NCBI GenBank assembly: GCA_910578425.1
Contig: CAJTQX010000005.1
Location: 1-64,000, forward strand
DNA from: an uncultured Anaerotignum sp.
GTDB lineage: Bacteria > Bacillota > Clostridia > Lachnospirales > Anaerotignaceae
Length of the DNA: 64,000 nucleotides
Direction of reading: 5' to 3'
Shown here one piece after another: positions 1 to 8,439 of the stretch. Position numbers and translations under genes: made by a program. Numbering within the stretch: the stretch's first letter is position 1; each line of letters starts with the position of its first letter. The notes beneath the pieces were generated by a model. That model did no database searches and was not told where the DNA came from. It worked only from the letters and a program-made list of their open reading frames with translations.

Positions 1-235
1 AGAGGACCGGGATGGACGTACCTCTGGTGTACCGGTTGCAGACCAACTGCACAGCCGGGTAGCTATGTATGGAACGGATAAACGCTGAAGGCATCTAAGC
101 GTGAAGCCGGCCTCAAGATCAGATTTCCCATTCTTCGGAAGTAAGGTCCCTTGAAGATAACGAGGTAGATAGGTTGGAGGTGTAAGCATGGCAACATGTT
201 GAGCTGACCAATACTAATAGACCGAGGGCTTGACC
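1..235 (+). rRNA. rrl: 23S ribosomal RNA, 3' end (partial)
   Basis: The first ~235 bases are the conserved 3' terminal part of bacterial 23S rRNA: the stretch running from the GAAGGCATCTAAGCGTGAAG block to the GCTGACCAATACTAATAGACC block and ending near GAGGGCTTGACC. The gene enters from outside the window, so its 5' end is not seen. The 3' boundary is placed by similarity to known ends and may be a few bases off. No 5S rRNA gene follows; a tRNA starts only ~63 bases later. Confidence 0.95.
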
Positions 236-298
236 AGAAAAACAGTTGCTGGATTGACGAAAGGCTTCTTGTGTTCAGTTTTGAAGGTGCGGCAATAA

Positions 299-370
299 TC
301 CTCGATAGCTCAATGGCAGAGCATCCGGCTGTTAACCGGAGGGTTGCAGGTTCGAGTCCCGCTCGGGGAG
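299..370 (+). tRNA. tRNA-Asn (anticodon GTT)
   Basis: A complete cloverleaf is visible: acceptor TCCTCGA pairs with TCGGGGA (363-369), D-arm GCTC/GAGC, anticodon stem TCCGG/CCGGA around loop CTGTTAA, and T-loop TTCGAGT. The discriminator is G370 and CCA is not encoded. The T-stem GCAGG/CCCGC has an A-C mismatch in the middle. It is the first of three tRNAs co-transcribed behind the rRNA operon. Confidence 0.95.
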
Positions 371-419
371 TTTAGAAGCAGAATGATTTGGAGAGAGCAA
401 AGCAGGACGCTTCAGAGAT

Positions 420-491
420 GGTCCGTTGGTCAAGGGGTTAAGACACCGCCCTTTCACGGCGGTAACGCGGGTTCGAATCCCGCACGGATCA
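420..491 (+). tRNA. tRNA-Glu (anticodon TTC)
   Basis: Acceptor GGTCCGT pairs with ACGGATC (484-490) with one G-T pair; the anticodon stem CCGCC/GGCGG encloses loop CTTTCAC (anticodon TTC), and the T-arm is GCGGG TTCGAAT CCCGC. CCA is not encoded. Second gene of the rRNA-linked tRNA cluster. Confidence 0.95.
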
Positions 492-505
492 TGAAAAAAG
501 AATAT

Positions 506-576
506 GGCGCCATAGCCAAGTGGTAAGGCAAAGGTCTGCAACACCTCTATCCCCGGTTCAAATCCGGGTGGCGCCT
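506..576 (+). tRNA. tRNA-Cys (anticodon GCA)
   Basis: Acceptor GGCGCCA pairs with TGGCGCC (569-575), discriminator T576 as usual for tRNA-Cys. Anticodon arm AGGT-CTGCAAC-ACCT gives anticodon GCA; T-arm CCCGG TTCAAAT CCGGG. CCA is not encoded. Last tRNA before the terminator. Confidence 0.95.
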
Positions 577-586
577 TTCAAAAGTT

Positions 587-620
587 CGTTTTACATAAAA
601 CTGTAAAACGGGCTTTTTTA
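587..620 (+). terminator. Rho-independent terminator of rRNA-tRNA unit
   Basis: A perfect 9-bp stem (CGTTTTACA at 587-595, TGTAAAACG at 602-610) is followed by GGC and a T-run. It ends the tRNA cluster. Confidence 0.85.
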
Positions 621-712
621 TTTGCAGCCAGAAAAAAATGGAATATAAATAATGACAAATGACCGTTTTTATGGTACTCTTAATTTTGGAAACAGAATGA
701 GGAGGAACGGCT

Positions 713-2956
713 ATGAATGGACAAAAACACGAATACAATTTGATTGAGCATATGTTATCATTGCTCAACCTCCTTCAAATCAATCAGATTGAAATTGACC
801 AGCTCATGGAAGAAGGAAGCCAGGCGGCGGAGCTGTATGCAGGCAGTCCGAGGGATATTCGGATGATATATGAGATTATGAAGTTTATGGACGAAATTCC
901 AGGCGGTTTCCTCATTTACCATGCAGAGGGGAATGAGCAGATTATTTACGCGAATCTGGGTTTGCTGCGCATTTTCCATTGCGACACGCTGACGGAATTT
1001 CGGGAACTGACAGGGAACAGTTTTCGGGGGATGGTTTACCCTGATGATCTGGAAGACGTGGAAAAAAGCATATGGCAGCAAATCAGCGAAAATCAATATG
1101 ATTTGGATTATGTGGAATACCGGATTACGCGGAAGGACGGACAAATGCGCTGGATAGAGGACTATGGACACTTTATTCACAGCGATGCAATTGGCGATAT
1201 CTTCTATGTCTTTTTGGGTGATGCGACGGAAAAACGGAATCGGCTGGCGTCGGAAAAGGAAGTTTTCCAGCGGGAAAAAAGGCAGAGCGAACAGAAACTG
1301 CGGAATCTGATGGAGGCCTTTGACAAGGAGCGCGCGCTGGTGCGGCGGGAACAATTGCGGCGGCTGGAGGTTATTGAGGGACTGAGCATAAATTACGAGT
1401 CTATCCTTTATGCCGATCTGGAAACGGACGAGGCAACGCCCTATCGTCTGAGCACGCGCATGAAGCCGTTGTTTGGCGAAATGTTTCAGGTTAGCAGTTT
1501 TACGAAATATGTTACAAAATATGTCAACACCTGGGTTTATCCAGAGGACAGAGAAATGGTCGGCAGGATGACAGAGCCGGAGTTTATCAGGAAACATATT
1601 GCAGAAAATAAAACGTATTATGTCAATTATCGCGTGATCGAAGACGGGAAAATCGAATATTTGCAGCTTCGCGTGGTAGATGTAAGCAAGGAAGGAAAGG
1701 CGCAGATCGTCATTGGTTATCGGAAGGTGGACGAGGAGCAGCGGGAAGAACAGGAGCAAAAAAAAATGCTGGCTGACGCCCTGAACAATGCGAACCTTGC
1801 GATTGATGCAAAAAACAGTTTCCTTTCCAATATTTCGCATGATATGCGAACGCCGCTCAACGCTATTTTTGGCTTTGTCGCGCTTGCAAAACGCGATCGG
1901 CAAGATATGAACGCAGTGCAGGAATATTTGGACAGAATTGATGCGTCCAGCAGGCAGTTGTTGGATTTGATTGACAAGGTTTTGGAAATCTCATGGACGG
2001 AATCCAGCGGGATTTATGCGGAGGAAATGGAATGTGACCTGCAGGAGATTTTAGAGGAAATTTATGAATTCCTGCATTTGCAGGCACTGGAAAAGGACAT
2101 TGATTTCAGGCTGGATTTCTCAGGTTTGAGGCACAAGCAGATTTACAGCGACCATCAAAAACTGAAACAGATGCTTTTGTATCTGGTAAACAACGCCATT
2201 ACCTATACGAAGCCCGGCGGTATAGTTTCGATTGCCGTAACAGAGCAGATTGAGCTGCTAAACCATTATGCAACGTATCAGATTGTGATTAAGGATACGG
2301 GCATCGGCATCAGCGAGGAGTTTTTGGAACGGATATTTGAGCCGTTTGTGCGGGAGAAAAATACCACTCTCAGCGGAATACATGGCGTTGGACTTGGACT
2401 TTCCATTGCGAAAAACATTGTGGATTTGCTGGGCGGGACGATTCAGGCACAGAGCGTTGTCGGCGAAGGCAGCACATTTACGGTTACGCTGCGGCTCAGA
2501 ATGTGTACGGACGCGACGCAGACGGCTGTGGAGGCCTCCGGCCCGGTATCGGCCGTAAAGCTTTCAGGACAGAGGATACTGCTGGTGGAGGACAATGAAC
2601 TGAATTTGGAGATTGAAACGGCGATATTGCAGGAACAGGGCTTTTTTATAGAAAGCGCGGAAAACGGAAGCATTGCTGTGGAAAAGGTGAAACATTCCAG
2701 ACCGGGGGATTTTGACCTTGTGCTGATGGATATACAAATGCCGGTTATGAACGGGTGGCAGGCGGCAAAGGCCATTCGCGAACTGGACAATCCTGAACTT
2801 GCGAATATACCAATCATTGCTTTTTCGGCAAATGTATTTGAGCGTGATATCCGCATGTCTATGGAAAGCGGCATGAACGCGCATTTGACAAAGCCGATTG
2901 ACATCCCCCTGCTGCTGAAAACCTTTACGGAGGTTTTGCAGGGAGAAAGGAATTAA
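713..2956 (+). CDS. Hybrid sensor histidine kinase with receiver domain
   Basis: 747 residues, start supported by the GAGGAGG ribosome site ending 8 bases upstream. No signal peptide or membrane segment is visible, so it is probably cytosolic. Order: N-terminal region with a PAS fold (about 65-170), charged coiled-coil (175-225), a second PAS-like region (about 225-340), HisKA domain with NISHDMRTPL and phospho-acceptor His376, HATPase with N-box VNNAITYT (492-499), G1 box DTGIGIS and G2 box GVGLGLS, then a C-terminal receiver with phospho-acceptor Asp673 (LMDIQMP) and Lys in LTKP. The conserved receiver Thr/Ser position is Ser (IAFSAN). There is no DNA-binding output domain and no separate response regulator beside it, so the downstream partner lies elsewhere. 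It could sense conditions for the sugar locus that follows, but nothing in the sequence proves this. Confidence 0.93.
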   Translation: MNGQKHEYNLIEHMLSLLNLLQINQIEIDQLMEEGSQAAELYAGSPRDIRMIYEIMKFMDEIPGGFLIYHAEGNEQIIYANLGLLRIFHCDTLTEFRELTGNSFRGMVYPDDLEDVEKSIWQQISENQYDLDYVEYRITRKDGQMRWIEDYGHFIHSDAIGDIFYVFLGDATEKRNRLASEKEVFQREKRQSEQKLRNLMEAFDKERALVRREQLRRLEVIEGLSINYESILYADLETDEATPYRLSTRMKPLFGEMFQVSSFTKYVTKYVNTWVYPEDREMVGRMTEPEFIRKHIAENKTYYVNYRVIEDGKIEYLQLRVVDVSKEGKAQIVIGYRKVDEEQREEQEQKKMLADALNNANLAIDAKNSFLSNISHDMRTPLNAIFGFVALAKRDRQDMNAVQEYLDRIDASSRQLLDLIDKVLEISWTESSGIYAEEMECDLQEILEEIYEFLHLQALEKDIDFRLDFSGLRHKQIYSDHQKLKQMLLYLVNNAITYTKPGGIVSIAVTEQIELLNHYATYQIVIKDTGIGISEEFLERIFEPFVREKNTTLSGIHGVGLGLSIAKNIVDLLGGTIQAQSVVGEGSTFTVTLRLRMCTDATQTAVEASGPVSAVKLSGQRILLVEDNELNLEIETAILQEQGFFIESAENGSIAVEKVKHSRPGDFDLVLMDIQMPVMNGWQAAKAIRELDNPELANIPIIAFSANVFERDIRMSMESGMNAHLTKPIDIPLLLKTFTEVLQGERN

Positions 2957-2980
2957 AAACGGTATCATTATTTGAACGGA

Positions 2981-3018
2981 AACGCACAGATTTTCAAAAG
3001 AAGGTCTGTGCGTTTTTT
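2981..3018 (+). terminator. Rho-independent terminator after hybrid kinase
   Basis: A 10-bp perfect stem (AACGCACAGA at 2981-2990, TCTGTGCGTT at 3005-3014) runs into TTTTTT. It separates the kinase from the sugar operon. Confidence 0.9.
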
Positions 3019-3150
3019 GCCGAAAAAGAACAAAGAAATTTTGACAGAATTTGTGTCTGTTTCTATCTTTTTTATAGGGAATATGCGGCGGCGGGTGTAC
3101 GGCGGGGGATACAGTCTGTTCAAAATAACTAGAATTTTTTGCGGGAATCC

Positions 3151-3180
3151 TTGACATTTTAGCGCATTTGAGTATATAAT
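3151..3180 (+). promoter_or_regulatory. Sigma-A promoter of sugar transport operon
   Basis: TTGACA (3151-3156), 18-base spacer, TATAAT (3175-3180): both hexamers match consensus. It lies 100 bases before the ABC ATPase start, after the kinase terminator. Confidence 0.85.
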
Positions 3181-3279
3181 GAGTTGGATAAAGTCTTTTG
3201 AGGAAAAAAGACGATATCGCAAAAAATTACAGGCAGTGCAGCTGCAGGCGGCGGCCGGTATTGCGGAAGGGAGGAACCT

Positions 3280-4794
3280 ATGGGGGACGAAATTAAACTA
3301 CGGGTTTCAAAAATTGAAAAATCTTTTCCGGGCGTAAAAGCATTGGATAAAATCGACTTTAGCGTGAGGAAAGGGACGGTACACGCGCTTTGTGGTGAGA
3401 ACGGCGCGGGGAAATCCACCCTGATGAAGATTATCAATGGGATTTATAAGCCTGACGCGGGCGAAATCTATATTGATGAAGAACCGGTTAAGATCAAAGA
3501 TCCGATTAAGGCGAGGTCTTTGGGTATTGCGATGATTGCGCAGGAATTGAATTATGTGCCGGAAATGTCCGTAGAGGAAAATATTTTTCTGGGACGGCTG
3601 CCGGTGGATAAGTTCGGCAGGGTCAAATGGGGAGAGGTGCGCAGCAGGACGCTCCAGCTTTTGCAGGACGAACATCTGCCCTATAAGCCTACGGATAAGC
3701 TGAAAATGCTGACGACCTCTGATATTCAGATGCTGGAGATTATGAAGGCGATTTCGAACGATGCTTCTATCATCGTAATGGACGAACCGACTTCCTCCAT
3801 CACGCAGAAGGAGGTTGAACTGCTGTTCAAAAAGATAGATATTCTGCGGGCAAAGGGTTGTGCAATTGTCTACATATCACATAAAATGGACGAAGTGTTC
3901 CGCATTGCGGACGATATTACTGTGTTCCGCGATGGAACGGTGGTAAAGAGTATGCGCGCGGCGGATACCAACATTGACGAGGTTATCGCGCTGATGGTTG
4001 GGCGGCGTATGGAAAACGTATATCCCAAGGCGGATATCGAAATCGGCGAGCCTTTGCTTGAGGTGGAAAACCTCAGGAGCGGGCAGTTGTTTGAAAACAT
4101 CAATTTCCATGTAAACAAGGGCGAGATTGTTGGATTCGCGGGGCTTGTCGGCGCGGGGCGTACAGAGGTTATGCGCTGCCTGTTCGGGCTTGACCCCATC
4201 AACGGCGGCACTGTAAAGGTGCATGGCGAGGAAATCAAAGTAAAATGCGCTTCGGACAGCATTAAGCATGGTATGGTTATGCTTTCGGAGGACCGCAGAC
4301 GGTACGGCATTATCCCTATGCGAAGCGTGCGCGAAAATGCGAGCCTTTCTTCGCTGGAAAAATTTTTCTACGGCGGTACGGCGCACCCGAAAAAAGAGGC
4401 CGAGGTTGTTGGGATGTATTTTGACAAGATGAGCGTGAAAACGCCTTCCCAGGAAACGGCGATACAGTCGCTTTCCGGCGGCAACCAGCAGAAGGTGCTT
4501 CTTGCAAAATGGATGATGCGTGACCCCGAGGTATTGATTTTGGACGAACCGACCCGCGGCATTGACGTCGGGGCGAAATTTGAAATATATAAACTGATGA
4601 CGGAAGTGGCACAGGCAGGCAAGGCAGTCGTTATGGTTTCCTCTGAACTGCCCGAACTGATTGGTATGTGTGACAGAATATACGTTATGTGCGAAGGGCA
4701 TATTGCGGGCGAACTGCACCGAGATGAATTTTCGCAGGAAGCAATCATGATGTATGCGACGGGCACACACAGCATTATAAAGGAGGAGATCTAA
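3280..4794 (+). CDS. Sugar ABC transporter, fused double ATPase (RbsA/XylG/MglA type)
   Basis: 504 residues, the usual length for the duplicated ATPase of carbohydrate-uptake family 2 (CUT2) importers; start follows GGGAGG. The first half has a full Walker A (GENGAGKST, residues 39-47) and Walker B with VMDEPTSS, though its signature (LTTSDIQMLEIMKA) is divergent, as is common in this half. The second half has the family-typical GAGRTE instead of Walker A, an intact signature LSGGNQQKV and Walker B LILDEPTRGID. It powers uptake through the permease encoded immediately downstream (stop and next ATG abut) with the lipoprotein further on. Substrate cannot be read from the ATPase; the linked dehydrogenase and xylulokinase suggest a pentitol or pentose such as xylitol. 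Confidence 0.95.
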   Translation: MGDEIKLRVSKIEKSFPGVKALDKIDFSVRKGTVHALCGENGAGKSTLMKIINGIYKPDAGEIYIDEEPVKIKDPIKARSLGIAMIAQELNYVPEMSVEENIFLGRLPVDKFGRVKWGEVRSRTLQLLQDEHLPYKPTDKLKMLTTSDIQMLEIMKAISNDASIIVMDEPTSSITQKEVELLFKKIDILRAKGCAIVYISHKMDEVFRIADDITVFRDGTVVKSMRAADTNIDEVIALMVGRRMENVYPKADIEIGEPLLEVENLRSGQLFENINFHVNKGEIVGFAGLVGAGRTEVMRCLFGLDPINGGTVKVHGEEIKVKCASDSIKHGMVMLSEDRRRYGIIPMRSVRENASLSSLEKFFYGGTAHPKKEAEVVGMYFDKMSVKTPSQETAIQSLSGGNQQKVLLAKWMMRDPEVLILDEPTRGIDVGAKFEIYKLMTEVAQAGKAVVMVSSELPELIGMCDRIYVMCEGHIAGELHRDEFSQEAIMMYATGTHSIIKEEI

Positions 4795-5784
4795 ATGAAA
4801 AGCGGCAAAGTCGGGCAGGCAATGTCCAAATATTCCATATTTTTCGTTTTACTGGTTATGATTCTGATTTCCATGCTGATGAACGACAAGTTCCTGAGCA
4901 CGCGGAACATCACGAATATCGCGGTGCAGCTTTCTGTTGCAACAATACTGGCTTACGGCGAAATGGTGCTGATTGTCAGCGGGCTGCTGGATCTGTCTTC
5001 CGGCGCGGTGCTTGCGCTGGCGGGCGTGCTCTCGGTCAGCGTATACAAGAGTACGGGAAATCTGGCACTGGCGGTAGCGGTTTCGATTGGCGTTGCAGTG
5101 GCGTTCAATATGATTAACGCGCTGTTTGTGGCGAATTTCGCAATGCCGGCCTTTATCGTGACACTGGCGACGCAGATGGCGGCGAGGGGCCTTGCCCTGT
5201 TGTATACAAAGGGGCAGAATATTCTCCAGATTGGTGATTATGCGAAGCTGGGGCAGGGCAGTATTGGGCCGATTCCCATTCCGGTTATATTTATGATTGC
5301 AGCAACGATTGTAATATGGTATATTATGAATCATACGAAGCTGGGACGTTCGTTCTATGCCATCGGCGGCAATGAAGAGGCGTCTATTGCTTCGGGTATC
5401 AACGTAGTAAAGAGCAAATACAAAGCGTTTTTGATCAATGGTATTCTGGTTGGTATCGCGGGCGTGCTGTTTATGGCGCGTGTAAACGCGGGTCTGCCGA
5501 ACGGCGCGCTGGGCTATGAAATGGAAGGCCTGACGGCGGCAATCGTTGGCGGCACGAGCTTTTCCGGCGGCGTGGGCACGACTTCCGGTACGCTGATTGG
5601 TTCCTTTATCATCGGCTGCCTGAACAATATTATGAACCTTCAGGGCGTTGACGCGTACATACAGCAGGTAGTTAAGGGCGGCATTATCGTTGCGGCGGTA
5701 CTGTATGATATCCGATTCAAAAACAAAAAGGCACCGAAGGTTATCCTTCAGAAGAAGGAGGACGCTCCTTCCGCTAAGGCTTAA
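4795..5784 (+). CDS. Sugar ABC transporter permease (RbsC type)
   Basis: 329 residues rich in hydrophobic helices throughout, typical of BPD_transp_2 permeases of CUT2 sugar importers. The GLTAAIVGGTSFSGG motif near residue 245 is the family hallmark and the loop EEASIASGINV is the probable ATPase-contact region. The ATG directly follows the ATPase stop codon and an AGGAGGAG ribosome site lies inside that gene's end, so the two are translationally coupled. It forms the membrane channel with the upstream ATPase. The C-terminal tail is Lys-rich and cytoplasmic. A 358-base repeat-containing gap separates it from the binding protein. Confidence 0.94.
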   Translation: MKSGKVGQAMSKYSIFFVLLVMILISMLMNDKFLSTRNITNIAVQLSVATILAYGEMVLIVSGLLDLSSGAVLALAGVLSVSVYKSTGNLALAVAVSIGVAVAFNMINALFVANFAMPAFIVTLATQMAARGLALLYTKGQNILQIGDYAKLGQGSIGPIPIPVIFMIAATIVIWYIMNHTKLGRSFYAIGGNEEASIASGINVVKSKYKAFLINGILVGIAGVLFMARVNAGLPNGALGYEMEGLTAAIVGGTSFSGGVGTTSGTLIGSFIIGCLNNIMNLQGVDAYIQQVVKGGIIVAAVLYDIRFKNKKAPKVILQKKEDAPSAKA

Positions 5785-6142
5785 AGACCGAAAGACCGTA
5801 AGGCTCTGCCCCACTGCCCCGCAAGGGCTTTCAGCCCTTGACCCATTTGCCATCGCATTCCATGCGATGGAAGGGAGATATGGGTTTGGGTTTCGGAAAC
5901 GGAGTTTTCCGCAGTAAAGTTTGGGGTTAAGCCCTTTTCAATAAGTGCCGGAAAAAAATCCGGGCACGCAGCGTTTGTCTTTGCAAAGCAAAGCACTGAC
6001 CGGCTTACAGGTGCAGGACAGCGTCCTGCGGTTTTAAGGGTTTGGGGGCAAAGCCTCCAAAGAATAAGGCTTTTATTTGATTTTTCAAATTCAGATAAAG
6101 CAAACGAAAGTGAAAATTCAAAAAAGAAAGGGAGAGGTAACA
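5785..6142. repeat. Dispersed GC-rich repeat (family 1, copy A) inside operon
   Basis: 358 non-coding bases between permease and binding protein. It contains hairpins CAAGGGCT-TTC-AGCCCTTG, CCATCGCAT-TCC-ATGCGATGG and AGGACAGCGTCCT, and blocks such as GGGGTTAAGCCCTTTTCAA and GGGGGCAAAGCCTCC. Related blocks recur at 9964-10199 (inverted) and 61628-61740. No gene or clear terminator is seen; the last ~20 bases hold the ribosome site of the next gene. Confidence 0.7.
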
Positions 6143-7141
6143 ATGAAAAAGTATCTTGCAGCATTATTGGCTATGGCTATGACAGTGACAGCACTGGCAG
6201 GCTGCGGCGGCGGATCTGACGCTCCTGCGGCAGACAACGGCGGCGATGGCGAAGGCGGCGAAACCTATAAGGTGGCGTATATCGCCAGAGCACAGTCCGA
6301 CTCTTTTGCGGCATGGCTGGCAAACGAGATGATCGCGGCAGCAGAAAAATATCCTGACATCGAATTGCAGGTATTTGACGGCCAGGCTGATGATGCGAAG
6401 GAAAACGCGGCAATTGAAAACGCAATTGCAAACGGCTTCGATGCGATTATCGTACAGCCCAACAACGGTGAGGCACAGCGGCCTTATGTAGAACAGGTAG
6501 TTGCAGAAGGCATTGTTGCAATCACAACAAACGCAAGAATTGAAGGCATCGAGGGCGCATCCTCCGTTGACGCTGACCCTTACAAACAGGCACAGGTTAA
6601 CGCAGAGCTTGCGCTGACACAGGTTCCCGAAAACGGCAAGGTTGTTGTTCTGAAAGGACCCTCCGGCAACTTCCACGCTGACGAAAGACTGAAAGCATGG
6701 CAGGAAGTATTCTTCGCTGCAAGACCTGACGTAACAATCCTTGGCGAAGACTTTGCAAACTGGAACAAGGACGAAGCTATGCAGCTGATGGAAGACTGGA
6801 CAATCGCATTCGGCGATATTGATGCGATCGTTTCCATGAACGACAACATGGCTGCCGGCGCGCTGGAAGTTGTAAAAGGCAACCCTCAGTATGCTGATAT
6901 CCTGTCCTACGGCGTTGACGGTACGGCTGAGGCTGCGCTGCTGATCGAAGAAGGCACAATGACAGCTACATGCCTGCAGTCCGCTATCGACCTTGCAGAG
7001 CTGAACATGGAAACAGTTCATAAGCTGCTGACAGGCGAAGAAACACAGATTGACACAGATATCGCGGAAGTTCTGATCACAAAGGACAACGCTTCCGAAT
7101 TCGTTGAAATGTACAGAGAAAGAGGTCAGATCACAGAATAA
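6143..7141 (+). CDS. Sugar ABC transporter substrate-binding lipoprotein (RbsB type)
   Basis: 332 residues. The start at 6143 is chosen because GGGAGAGG lies just upstream and it yields a clean lipoprotein signal peptide (MKKYLA..TALAGC, lipidated Cys21) followed by a Gly/Asp/Glu-rich linker. The rest is a periplasmic-binding-protein type 1 fold: YKVAYIARAQSDSF at the N-lobe, AIIVQPNN near 105, and IVSMNDNMAAGALE and YGVDGTAEA in the C-lobe. It would sit on the outer face of the membrane and deliver sugar to the permease-ATPase pair upstream. A strong terminator follows, and codon choice (many ACA, GCA, CTG) resembles highly expressed genes here. Binding specificity is inferred only from neighbours: pentitol or pentose. 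Confidence 0.94.
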   Translation: MKKYLAALLAMAMTVTALAGCGGGSDAPAADNGGDGEGGETYKVAYIARAQSDSFAAWLANEMIAAAEKYPDIELQVFDGQADDAKENAAIENAIANGFDAIIVQPNNGEAQRPYVEQVVAEGIVAITTNARIEGIEGASSVDADPYKQAQVNAELALTQVPENGKVVVLKGPSGNFHADERLKAWQEVFFAARPDVTILGEDFANWNKDEAMQLMEDWTIAFGDIDAIVSMNDNMAAGALEVVKGNPQYADILSYGVDGTAEAALLIEEGTMTATCLQSAIDLAELNMETVHKLLTGEETQIDTDIAEVLITKDNASEFVEMYRERGQITE

Positions 7142-7182
7142 TTACATATTGTAAAGAAATGTGATTTGCTTTGCAGTGCAAA

Positions 7183-7221
7183 TGCGCCGCGTTCGGGTTT
7201 TCGAGGGCGGCGCGTTTTTTT
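7183..7221 (+). terminator. Rho-independent terminator after binding protein
   Basis: Stem GCGCCGC (7184-7190) with GCGGCGC (7207-7213), then seven T. It may attenuate expression of the dehydrogenase and kinase relative to the transporter. Confidence 0.85.
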
Positions 7222-7382
7222 AGCCCGATGGGCAAAACGCGGGCGCGGGAGCAGGATTTTCGCGTTGTAAAAAAGAAGATTTGAGCATAATAGCATTACA
7301 TGTTGCGCAATGGCAGCATGGCTGGTAAGATAGGAAATAAGCGGAAAGAGGCATTCCAAAAAAGAAAGCGAGGAGATATAAC

Positions 7383-8417
7383 ATGAAGAACAGAGCGGCA
7401 TACATGACAGAGCTGAATAAAATGGAGATTCGTGAGGTTCCTGTGCCGGAGCCGAAGGAGGGCGAGGTACTGATCCGCGTGGAATACGTGGGTATCTGCG
7501 GCTCCGACGTGCATTATTTCCATGACGGAAGATGCGGCGATTTCGTGGTTGACGGTGAATTTATGCTTGGGCATGAAGCAGGCGGCGTTGTGGAGAAGCT
7601 CGGACCAGGCGTGACAACGCTTGCAGTCGGCGACAAGGTCGCGCTGGAGCCCGGCATTACCTGCGGACAATGTGAATTCTGCAAATCCGGCAAGTATAAC
7701 CTTTGCCCGGACGTGCAGTTCCTTGCGACACCCCCAGTACAGGGCTGCTATGAAAATTATATTGCGTTCCCGGCGAATATGTGCTTTAAGCTGCCGGAAA
7801 AAATGACAACAAAGGAAGGCGCGCTGATTGAGCCGTTTGCGGTTGGCCTGCATGCGGCACATCAGGGGGCTGTCGGCATGGGCGATCAGGTGATCATCCT
7901 TGGCTCCGGCTGCATTGGGCTGATGACGATGCTGGCATGCAAGGCTTGTGGCGCAACGGATATTACTGTGGTGGATATGGCGCAGAAACGTCTGGATTAC
8001 GCGATGAAGCTGGGCGCGACACGCGTCATTAACGCGAAGGATAAGGACGTTTTGAAAGAGGTTGCGGCGTTCACAAACGGTGCGGGTATCCCGAAAGTAT
8101 TTGAAACAGCCGGCTCCCCTGTGACGATTGCGCAGACTCCTTATCTGGTAAAGACAGGCGGCACGATTGTTCTGGTCGGCATGTCTGCAAACCCTGAAAT
8201 TACGTTCAACTTCGGACAGATTATGGCGAAGGAGGCACGCATCGAATCCGTATTCCGTTACAGGAACCTGTACGCAAAGGCGATTGCGGCAGTTGCCAAC
8301 GGGCTGGATATCGCGACGGTGGCAACGCACGAATTTGCGTTTGACGATATTCAGGCGGCGTTTGAAGCGGCAATCAACGATAAGGAAAACGTGGTAAAGG
8401 CGGTCATCAAACTGTAA
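7383..8417 (+). CDS. Zinc-dependent polyol dehydrogenase (xylitol/sorbitol type)
   Basis: 344 residues of the medium-chain dehydrogenase family; start follows GAGGAGATATAAC. Catalytic zinc ligands Cys39, His64 and Glu65 (GICGSDVH, GHE) are present, as is the structural zinc set Cys94, Cys97, Cys100 and Cys108. The NAD-binding Rossmann motif GSGCIGL lies near 170 and is followed by an acidic residue (VVDM), which favours NAD over NADP. It would oxidise a polyol at C2 to a ketose. The downstream xylulokinase makes xylitol or D-arabitol to D-xylulose the most economical reading; sorbitol or L-iditol dehydrogenase activity is the alternative. It forms a unit with the kinase, 22 bases apart. Confidence 0.93.
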   Translation: MKNRAAYMTELNKMEIREVPVPEPKEGEVLIRVEYVGICGSDVHYFHDGRCGDFVVDGEFMLGHEAGGVVEKLGPGVTTLAVGDKVALEPGITCGQCEFCKSGKYNLCPDVQFLATPPVQGCYENYIAFPANMCFKLPEKMTTKEGALIEPFAVGLHAAHQGAVGMGDQVIILGSGCIGLMTMLACKACGATDITVVDMAQKRLDYAMKLGATRVINAKDKDVLKEVAAFTNGAGIPKVFETAGSPVTIAQTPYLVKTGGTIVLVGMSANPEITFNFGQIMAKEARIESVFRYRNLYAKAIAAVANGLDIATVATHEFAFDDIQAAFEAAINDKENVVKAVIKL

Positions 8418-8439
8418 TTTGCAGACAGGCGGTGGATTT

